A stretch of 24,817 bases of DNA from Silene noctiflora (Eukaryota > Streptophyta > Magnoliopsida > Caryophyllales > Caryophyllaceae). The notes under the pieces were generated by a model, which saw only the letters and a list, made by a program, of their open reading frames with translations, had not been told where the DNA came from and did not search any database. Where the stretch lies: NCBI GenBank assembly GCA_009801015.1, contig VHZZ01000110.1, forward strand, positions 279,931 to 304,747. The letters run 5' to 3'. The position numbers and the translations under genes were made by a program. Positions 10,094 through 22,000 of the stretch are shown here, one piece after another. Within the stretch, counting starts at the first letter, position 1, and each line of letters starts with the position of its first letter.

Positions 10094-13000
10094 CTACAGT
10101 TGTAAGCAGAGTAAATATAAATAAGTGTCCCTGTTAGAGAGCAGCATATAACAGTAAAATACTCAAAAGGTAAGACAATGTTAGTTACATGCAACCAAAA
10201 CAAGCAGCTCTATCTCTTCTTCATTCTAAAAACTGTAAGCGGTCAGCACTACAATCAGTTCTACAAAAAGGCTGTCAAATAGTAAATTTTGATATTATAG
10301 TGTATATGCAATAATTCAGGCTTTTTACGTTGTCGTGAAATTTTACCGGAAGTCTGGAATACAGGATTCTTTCCAAAGACCCATAGCATACAATGTAGGA
10401 CAAGACATCCATAAGGGGGTAATGAACCATTTAAAGTTGAAAGTTCAATGACACGTCATATACACCAATAAAGTTGTTGTACAAGACAATATTTTTATTT
10501 GCAAGATCCAGAAACTTATGTTCTGTCAGCTAAGACTATCAGTCTCAAATAACAGAAGCAATATTTTTTAAATCCAGAATCATTGCATAAATCAAACTTC
10601 TCTTCCAAGCACCTTTAATTCTTCAACGCGAAGTAGATGCAGAATCATGATATAAGTCAACCGAAACTGAGATTCAAGTCTAGTGGGATTTCCAACAATG
10701 ACTTGTTTCATATCACTTTCTTCTGGAATCTCGTCACGGCACATTATAATAACTGTTCCAAATTTATCAAGCCCTCGTCTGCCAGCACGGCCAGCCATTT
10801 GGGTATACTCCCCAGGAATTATCTGCCTGAATTCCTTCCCGTCAAACTTTCTTAAAGTATCAAAAACCACCTACAGAAAGAAAGTTTCTTTAGGAAAGGA
10901 TATTGAGTCCAGATTCTAAAACAAAATATTAGCCGACGGAGGCGTACACACATACACACACTACTCAGTTAAAAGAGAACCATCATAGAATGTAATACTC
11001 AGAGCAAAGTGCAAGGCTTATACCCAAATTGCCTCTAGACTACTGTGCCATCACTATTCTCAGATCAATCTTTTTGTATTACTTAATAGCTAATTCATAG
11101 GGGTGCTATTCCAAGTACAGGGAAAGTAAACATTGACTTACAATGTATAAAAGAAATGCTGATAAAAATTTCACATAGGAGTGGTTTTCAAGTTTCACTA
11201 ATAGCAATAAAAGCAGTGTATCTCCATAGAACATCTGTATTTCTTGATTCAGTTTTACGAACATAAGACAATTCATCTCAATAACAGAGGCATTTTAGCA
11301 CAAAAGATTCTAGGTAAAGCTTTCCAAATTGGAACAAATTTTTTGTCAGACATTCGCTTAACTCAGCAATGTCATCATTGCTCTACAGCACAAATGCTGT
11401 AGAAAGGTTGTTTCCAGTAACACGTATAATTGACGTCTTAGATTTAATCAAAATCCTGAACCCAGGGCACCTGTACGGATTACTGTGGGAGACGGCAATC
11501 CGAATTACTTTTTAACAGCTATTGCTGGCTAGCGGAAACTTGGCTGACAGTTTCAGAAAATTGGCTTCAGCTAAAATTTCATGCTGACAATCACATTTTA
11601 TAAGTTGAAACGACGACATTTTATTTGTGTTAGCTTTTTATATAATGTTCGAAACAAAAACTGAGACAAATCTCAATATCCAACTGCCAGAAGGAAAAGG
11701 TTCCAGCCAGCTAAATCAGTCTGAATACGCCAGCACCAAACTGAGTTTAAGTTTGACACTAGATGAAGCAGCTATAGAGATCAATAGGTAACAGAAATAA
11801 TATTCTGAGACATAAAAAATAGTCCACTTTTTTACAAGGTTACAATCAAGATCAAGAGGGTCAAATGCTGAAAAGTAATATACAAGCAGTGACCAAAGCA
11901 CAACACAAATACTCAGAGATGAGAGGGAAAGTTAAAATTTTAGGGATAGCAAATCCATGAAATAAAAAAAAGTGACTCACTGTTCTAGCAGGAGCATTAA
12001 CACCCATGGCAAATGTCTCGGTCGAAAACAGAACCTGGAAAAAAAAAATCAAGGACAGAAAATGAAATCAGTACATGTGCGCACCACTAGGAACTCAAAA
12101 TACCAGTCATTTCTTACCACAATAACACAAAACATAAGAGTATAAATACGAACAGCTGAGCAGCCAAGTTCCATTTTTCATTTATATATCATGGAGTAAC
12201 ATTCAAGGTAGCCTTTCCCTTGTGACACAAAATGGCGATTATGTTGTTTTAAGATCAGTCATAATGAAAATTATGCTGAAAGTCGCAATTAAATGAGGTG
12301 CAATTAGTTTAGAGAGTCATTTAGCTTTATTCCATCACAAATTCATAATCGAGAACTACATAATGTGAGGCTTTGGCTCCATTAAAAAGCAAGTGCCCAC
12401 AAGGCACACCATCAATGTGCATAGCTATGACAACATATAGAACCCTCTCATTGAGAAACGTAAGTAAAAAAAAAAAAACTACCTATACCTTGATAACACC
12501 GCGACAAAATAGCATCTCAATAACTTCCTTTACAATAGGTAGAAGCCCAGCGTGATGCACTCCAATACCTCTACGAAGAAGACTTTCAACTCTAAGAATC
12601 TGCGAAAATTTATCACTTAAGTACATACTGGGACAAACCAGGTCAAGAATAATACTCGTAATAGTGAAGCTGTAATAACCTGAGGTAGATTTCGGTCAGA
12701 TCCCTTGAGCCTTGAAAATGCTTTGTCACAAAACACACGAATTTCACTCTTCTCTGAACTACTAGTAAGGTCAATAGTTGTCATACTATCAGCCGATCTA
12801 TCACACCGGTTCTTTGAAAAACAAAAAACGATTACCTACAAATAGGCAAACAAAAGCCATGTCAATACTAAAGAACTAAACTATGGCATCAATAAAGCCT
12901 TAGCTGCAAAAATGACCCACAAAAACTACTTAGCAGATAAATAAAAATATAAAAGTACATACAACATAAAATACTACATTGCATTAGACAGAAAGATGTA

Positions 13001-16000
13001 AGTGAACATGTTCTGTTTGACTTTTGTAGAACTCCCTGAACTTGACAAAAAAGGGAAAAACGCTTCAGAGATCACCACCCTGCTTTGTGAAAGGCAGGAA
13101 CACTAAAGGAATATGTGTTTTACAAAAGTCCAGCATGCAGAACCTTGATGTCAGTATATTTAACGCTTACCGGTAAAAGTGATTTTTTTAACAACTTGTT
13201 GACAAGTTGTAACCATAAAGAAGTATCAGATCTTCTCAGACCGAAATTATTCTGATTTCCATTTGCCCCTTTACTGTTCAAATTTCCTGTATTATGGGAC
13301 CCAGAATGCTTTTGTTGCCCACGATAAGTATTGTCCCGGTTCTGAGTATGAGCTCCACCAGATCCAGCTGAAGAACCATAAGACATACCAGAGCCACTTC
13401 TGGCTGTACTAGAATTCTTTTTCTTGTGTGCATCTTTCGCAGCTTTCATACCCTGAGGCACAAAAGCTTCATTCTCACAAATTCTGTAGAGCTCACCGGA
13501 GTAAAATAGGCAGTGCTCCAATGGGACTGGTCTCTTCGTAGTCCTGATATTAAAACATCAAACATAAGAACATAACAAATTTTCAGGAACTAACATATTT
13601 TGGGATTTGCTATGTTGCTATTCTACTAATACCGACTAATAGCAAATGACTCCACAGCAAGTACTAGCAGATATGCCAGCCCACGTATGACATAGAATAG
13701 CATCTCACCCAGTGACACGGATGGTCTTCTGCTTCGTTCTTCCTATCCAGTCAGCAAATTCAATGGTATTTGGAACCTAAAGGATAAAAGTTGCAAAACA
13801 TCAACAAACCTGAGAGTAAAACAATGTATAATGGGGATGTCTAGGACTGAAGATAACATTCAAAAAAGTGAATTTGCGAATTTCACACAATTAAGCCATA
13901 GAGCTCTACATGAATATGAATTGGTGTACCTAAATAGTTGAATATAATCAGTCATAGTCTCATAGACTTACCAGCATCAAAATAACAAATTGCTTTCTAA
14001 CCACAGAAAATATAAAGCTTTAAATTAATCAATTCACTGAACGAAATTCTATAAGAGAAATTGACTTCATAACATAAAATACAAAACTGATCAATGGGAA
14101 CTCTTAAGTTCAGTGGGCATAAACAAACATCTGCATAGAATGCAATAAACAATCAATCACATCCTCTAACTTGCTATGTTCCATTTACTTTGTTTTCCCT
14201 TGCCTGTTCTATTTTGCCTTTCCCCTTCTTCAGTATGGAACAACAACGAAGTTCAAAAGGCCCGAGGTCAGTCATATGACAGATTAGAAAAACTAAAAGC
14301 CTAAAAGGGTTGCGTGAGACAGTACTTACTGTGGCAGAAAGTAGGACAATGTTAATGTGACGAGGAAGCATTATTATAACTTCTTCCCAAACAACACCTC
14401 TTTCAGCATCATTCACGTAGTGAACTTCATCAAATATAACCTACATCATTTTCCATCTATGTTAAGAAAAATAATGTAAATGATATCGCTAATAGGAAAA
14501 AGCCGCAAGAAAGCATGCCAAATTTTCTTACCCATTCAATGTCACGGATAATATCAGCGCCTTTGTACAACATGGACCTCAATATTTCAGTAGTCATGAT
14601 GAGACAGGATGCCTCTGGCCTCAAGCTAATATCACCAGTAAGAAGACCGACATCAAACTTCCCAGTGAAATCTCTGTACTTTTGATTGCTGATTGTCTTG
14701 ATCGGAGCTGTGTATACAGCTCGAGTACAATGCTACAGAAAGAGATTAGTCAGTAGAAACATGACATGATTTGAAGTTCAGCCACTAAGAACACTAACTG
14801 GGCTGACTGACATGGTGTTCCAGTCTACAGATAGTGCCTACAGCTACAGGTACTAAAATTTTCTTGTGTGTGTTGGAACTAAAGTTTGCTATCTGTAAAT
14901 ATCAACAGGAAAGAGGAGAGTAAAACTGCAGAATGAAAATAGAATAGTTCATACTTTTGAGGCCAATGCAAATGCATACTCAGCAACAACTGTCTTTCCA
15001 GCTGATGTATGAGCTGCCACAAAAACAGACTTTCCTTGTTCGAGATAATAAATAGCCTGCGATTGTCATGCAAAAAAGATGTCCAAGGCACATAGGTCAG
15101 TGAAGAAACATCTGTCAAATAGTAGCGTGCAAAAAATGATCCGAAAAAAGTGATGGCCCAGCAGTCGAGCCATATTTTTCCAGCTAGATAAAATACTCTG
15201 TAGTTTGGAAACCTACAAAAAGATGATTATTCCCCAGATAAGAATGGCCTATCTATAAGAACGAACCCAGTAGTAGTTATAAATATCAATCACACCATCC
15301 AACAGATCAAAACCATATCTGGAACTGAGTTGTAAATGCTGGTGTATGTGCTCCTAATCCTCAGGCATCATGATTTAGTAGAATTTCCAAGCCCAATCTC
15401 ATTAACTAACCTTTCAGAAAGACAAAGGCGAGTTCAACCTAGCCAAATATAGATCAGTAAAAAGTTAAGTCTTACGGAGTATATACTAATTCCAGTTACT
15501 TTGCAGGACTGAGACATTTGGTTCGCAAATTCCTAATATCAGATATGAGTTTGGAATGGCCTAAATCCGTACCAAGTGTTTGTATGGCATATGGGCCTGT
15601 GATACCCAACAGGAAGGTGGATACTGTTCATACCACCCCCCTTAGATATCAAATTTAGTTACCATTACACACATTCTTGGTCCAAAAATAACGACCTTTG
15701 AAAAAAAAAAAACTAGCGAAGTACCCAAAATTGTTCGTCATTTTCAAAAGTTAAAACAATAAAGTTCTTTCTTTTTATTCTGAAATTATTTTGCTTCCAA
15801 ATTTTTGATGAAAATATTTTAGTTGGACATTTTTTTATGTGTACCGGAACTATCATGTTTTTGCAAAACCACTTCTTGTCAGTTGTAAAGACATTTGTAC
15901 TTCATATGTTAGATGGTCATTTGGGACATTTGGGAATGAATGCTAATTTTTACATGCAGTGTTTTTTTTATATTCTGATTCAAAATTCTAGGGCTTTATA

Positions 16001-19000
16001 AAATCATATGTTATGTTTAAAATTTTTATGTTATACAATTGCTCAAAATAATTTTTTTACAAACTGTGAGTTCATTCCTAGTTCATCCCAATAATTAACC
16101 AAACACTTCCTATGAGGAATCAACTAATCAAGTTCCAACTCTACACCACCCTAGTTTGATTCCTAATACCAAATCTACCACTTAGCAACATCTACATGAT
16201 TTCTCAAAGCACTTGACAGGAATGAAAGCACCACTAACTCAAGGATAAATATGATAATTCCAGGAGGTCTCACATCTAAATATGATATTTTAGACACTGC
16301 CAGGTCAGCTATATTGAACAACAAAATTTACAAGAGCGGGAAAATAATAAGAGCAGATACCCCTCAATATGTCAATGTAAAACAATAGAAGTGGGTATTC
16401 AAGCGTAACAGTTTTAATGCGAAATCTCTCTCACAGTCAAAAGTGGGCTGCTTAACTTAGCAGGCAACAAATATCCTAAACAAAAAATTTCGGAGAAAAT
16501 GTCAAAAGAACTTCATAGTTTAGAGTATGTTATACCGTTGCACATATACGGTTTGTTAGGATAAAGGGATTTGGAAGAAAAGCGAGGTAGGCAATTTCCT
16601 TTATTTGGTTAGCAACATGGATGTGGATAACTTTGGGAAGGGAGGGAAAATGAATCCCTCGTACAAGCCAAATTAAAATCCTTTTAGTTAGGAAACACTT
16701 AGAGAGAAAACTCACTCAGGCCATTCACCCCCCCCCCCCCCCCCCCCCNTCTTTCTCTCCCTTTCCCTTCCCTTCTTCCCCCTCCCCTCCTCTCTGCTTT
16801 TTTAATCCAAACACGGCTAACACGCCCGTAGTAATGCTTACCAAACTAGCACATTGTGTAGTAAATTCATGATAAAAAATCGTAAAAGCGGCATAATATG
16901 TACCTCCTTCTGAAATGAATCTAATTCAAATGGAAAGTCAAGAGCCATATCAGGAACAAGTTCATGAAAACGATCTGCAATAGGTAAACTGCCTCCACGG
17001 ATAGCCCAAACCTGCCGAGACGAGAACTCTTAGATATATGGCATTACGGAAATAAAATTATAACTGTAACACATGTGAATGATGTATACAAACTCCACAG
17101 AAGGTTACCTCTTTCTGTTCCCCACTTTCTTCATTTTTCTGATCAACCTTTACATCTGGCACTGCAGACACGACTGATAATATTTCATCTAACTCAAAAG
17201 ATTCGACAATTGGAACATCAAGTGAGGCTTCATCTTGTGCCAATTCAACCCCTGAATCAACATTATGTACTTCTGATTGACCACCTACCAGAAACGCGTG
17301 GTTGTCAGTGCATGAAGAATTTTGAAGGCCAAGAATAATGAGAAATAACTGGAAATCAGATGGTTGCATTGACAAAGTTTTACAATTCAGCAGCAGGTCA
17401 GCAGCTGACTTCTATACAAGAGTTACAATTCCAAATCTTGGATAACCCAAATTCGCATGATAACCATCTTACAAAAAATTGTAATTATAGTGAATATTTT
17501 CGGAAAAAATGTTAAATCATGCCTCTACCCCTATTAAATCATATTTGCCACAATGGAAACATCTACTACATATAGACCTGTCAAACGGGTTTGTCGGGTC
17601 GGGTTATACGGGCCGGGGTCAGAATACGGGTCAAGAACTCTTATTTTATCATTTTTCAGCCGAAAAAACATACTCCCTATTTCCTTTCCTGTCTATTCAC
17701 AATACCTTCCCTACTTCTATTTTTGGGAAGTGTTTGTGTGGTCCAAATTTAATTGTATGTTGGGTAGTGTGTTTGTGTGGTCCAAGTTATAGGGTGGTGC
17801 TCAATCATGGACGAGTTTTACTCTTTCATGGACGTCAATGACTATTTTTGCCCTTCTCATTTTTGCATCTCATTCACTCTGTCAACAATTCCTTTTATCC
17901 CAAGTCAATTTACGATTTACGGGTCAAGATTTTCGGGTCTTTGACCTTAAAGATCCAGGCGGGTGTACGGGTCGGGTAATGTTTTAACAGGTCTATGTAC
18001 ATATCATAGGAGGACCCACTATTTGCTTGTTTGCTACGAAGTATATGAATGCAACCGCTATTTAAGAGTGTATGATTTTGTTATGCCTCTACATATACAA
18101 CATGAAGGAACACTTAGAATAGTCACTACAAGACTCCAGCTGACACCCTAGTCCTTAAAAGTCAAAACATACGTTATCTTTTCAGTTTCATTTTTTCCAA
18201 TTTTCCATCTCTGCCAACACACTATATCTTCTTTCATCTAAACTAGTCTTCAGTTAAATCCTAGTATGTGTGAGGTCATAATTAAGAAGGAAAAATCATA
18301 CATACCGTCAGATTGACGCTCGTCATTTTCACCCAAGTCCTCTTCCCATGCTCTCTTGAACAAGTCATCAAACTGCAGAGACAGAGTGCTCTGTACACAC
18401 AATGCCAATGAAGCAAAAGTCACCCTTAAATGCAACAGAGTAAATAATGAATGTTTGCAAAGAAAGTGTTAAATGTTGAAGCAAAATACAAATGCACAGA
18501 AGTACAGAATGCAGCGCATGCATCTAATTTACAAAATATAGCTCGCAGAAATTTTAACGTACCTGCTTATCATCAGACACACTCTTGAGAGGAACTTGAT
18601 CATTTTTAACATTCCATGAACAGGGATATGCCTTCAGAATTTAAATAACAGAAGAGGAAAGAACCAGTAAGCACTCTAAACTACGTGAATGACAAGAAAT
18701 TCTATTTCCCACGCCCAACCCCAGCTATTTTTATTGTCTTCCTAGTTCTCTATTGTCTTTATAGAAACTTAATAAATAAACGGTGAAAAAATTAAATATT
18801 TCTTATGATCGACATCAGTCCCTTAGTGACTGACGGAATACAACTCAACATACCTTCAGTTCACCAAGATCCAGTCCTTGTTTAAAGCTGGGAGGATGTT
18901 TCTCAGCCGGACCACCTTCAAGCACCTCACGTACCCATTCACCATTTAAAGCACCCTCGGGAACAACCCTTGACAAAGAATGGGAGTTATCTAAACCTCC

Positions 19001-22000
19001 AGGACGAAATGGACGACTGTTAATGCTACCCCTTACAAAATCCTTTGCAGCTCCATTAATTCGCGGCAAAGAACCAGTGTCTTCTGCTCCAGCAGTCAAT
19101 TCGGATATCTCTACCTAACAAAATGGGTCAAACTCTGAGGATAAACTAACACAAGGTAACAATATTTGATTCAATGTAAATAATATGATGTAGATACCTA
19201 ACAACATGATGAAAGTAACCTAAATTATCGACAAATGAAACGCAAGATTAAATTGTCATGAGATAGAATGGGATATGAGACGTGAACATACCTCAACTGA
19301 CTGAGGCTCCCAACGTCCAAGATCCTTGTCTTTTGTACGCCTAAATGGTAATTCCCATTCAAGAGCCACAGTTGTCCGAGGCAATGACGACTCCAGCGGT
19401 ATTTTGGCCTTACCAAACCAGTCAAAATCCCAATCTCTTCCAGCTGCTTCTGGTGAAAACTCATCTGGATCTAATCTTGGCGTTAGATACTTCTCCTCTA
19501 TATATTCTACGATAGATTCCCGAGTTTCGCTAGGAAAGGCAGGCGGCTGATATTGCAAGAGTTTAACCAGATATCATGTACTACACGGTAAGCAACCAAA
19601 CCAACATAGTTTGCTAGGCAGTAGAGGTGATTTCAATCTAATAGTTGATTTGCTTCGCAGTTACCGGATAGCAAACAATCATCAAAAAAGACCCGTAAAA
19701 ACAAATCAATTTTAGCACTGAATTCTCAGCAAATCCAATATGATATTTCTAAACTGGCAATATGATTAAACATATGTCGAAGAGGTTATTGTTGACCTAC
19801 AGAAGACATCAATATAGTTAAAACAGATCACAACTAGACAATTGGTTTTAACCCGTTCGACTAATATGTTAAGACTAATCCATAACTATCAGTCTATCAC
19901 TATAAATATTTGGTCCTTTCCATATAAGATGCCATGCTAACCGGAACAGTAACTAAAAAAAACCCATATATCCTATTTTTCTTTAACCTTCTAATTCCCA
20001 ATCAATAAAAACCCTCAATATATTCGATTACCGGCAATGTCAGCATCAGGTCCTAATGAAACCAACAGACGCCTGCGAACACAGTAGATTAGCAATTATC
20101 TACTGAGTACTGAACTACTGACACCTCATACAAAAGCACTGAAACATCTGTTAAGCTTTTTAAAAATCATCAATGTAACAAACTTCAAACCTCATGGACA
20201 AAAACTCATATAAAACCGTTGTATGCACACAACGAGTCTTTCTAGGGTCATAAACCTCATCTTATGAACTGCTTAATTACTTCTTTCTTGTACAACGGTC
20301 TTACACTAGACTAGCCATCTCCATAATAAGTCAAGTGCAACAAGTTCTTCCATGACCTAAATTACGCAACACTTGGACAAATTACTCAACAATCTATTAA
20401 GCTCATCAAAAACCTCCAGTAAAATCAACATATATACAATCCCTCTTTCTAATGTTATACACCTCCAATGCTTAATTACAGCATTTTTTATACAACGATC
20501 TTACACAATTTCATCTTCAAAAAACCTTGAGTACGACAAGTTCACTCCAACAACTAATTCCACTACAAAATATATGCCACACTTGAACAAATCACTCAAC
20601 GGATATCTAAACGCTAGCTCAAATCAATTCAACTAACTACCACACCAGTTAAACAATTTCAAAAACATAACTATCTTAATTCAAACTAAATTTAACACTA
20701 AACTCGAACAAAACCGTCACATATGCATCTCATTTACAAAAAGCAATCTCACCTTATTTTACACAATGATCTTAAGCATATACAACAATTTTACACAAGA
20801 CTGGTTGAACCACATAATATGTTGAATTCGACATCCTCATCACAACAACTAATTCCACTTACTCTCAAACAAATCATTCAACATATCATCTAATCCGTAG
20901 CTCAAACCAATTCAACTAACTACCACACTAATTAAACATTTTAACGACATAACTACGTCAAATAAAAACAAAATTAACATCTAACTCAAATGCAACTCAC
21001 TTAACAACGATTTTACACGAGACTAATTAAATGTCGTAATATGTCGAGTTCAACAAACACATCACAGCAACTTACAACAATTTTACACAAGACTAGCTTT
21101 ACATCGTAATACGTTGAATTCAACAAACTCATCACAACAACTAATTCCACTTACACTCAAACAAATCACTCAACATATCATCTAAACCCTAGCTCAAATC
21201 AATTCAACTAACTACCACACCAATTAATCATTTCAACAACATAACTACATCAAATTCAACCTGAAATTAACATTAAACTCAACGAAATCACTCAAAATAA
21301 TAGGATAGAGAGAGAGAGGATAATACCACACCAATTAAACATTTCAAATCAATTCAACTAACTACATCAAATTAACATCAAACTTGAATGCAACTCACAT
21401 AACAACGATTTTACACAAGACTTGAATGCAACTCACATAACAACGATTTTACACAAGACTAATTACACGTCGTAATATGTCGAGTTCGACAAACTCATCA
21501 CAACAATTTACAACAATTTTACACAAGACTAGCTTTACATCGTAATGTCGAATTCGACAAACTCATCACAGCAACTAATTCCACATACACTCAAACAAAT
21601 CACTCAACATATCATCTAAAACCCTAACTCCAATAAATTCAACTAACTACCACCCCAAATTAACATTGAACTCAACAAATCACTCAAAACAATAGGATTA
21701 CATCAAATTAACATCAAACTCAAATGCAATTATGCAACTCACTTAACAACGATATTACACAAGATTAATTAAACGTCGTAATATGTCGAATTCGACAAAC
21801 TCACCACAACAACTTACAACGATTTTACACAAGACTAGTTGAGCATCGTAAAACGTCGAGTTCGACAAACTCATCTCAATAACTAATTCCACTTACAGTC
21901 AACATATCATCTAAACCCTAGCTCAAATCAATTCAACTAACTACCACAACAACTCAACAATTCAACAACAACTACATCAAATTAAAACTAAAATTAACAT

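Noticed and set aside
17075..17338. + strand frame of 87 residues opposite SKI2 exon 6
   Set aside because: It is the antisense shadow of a coding exon with all splice signals on the - strand.
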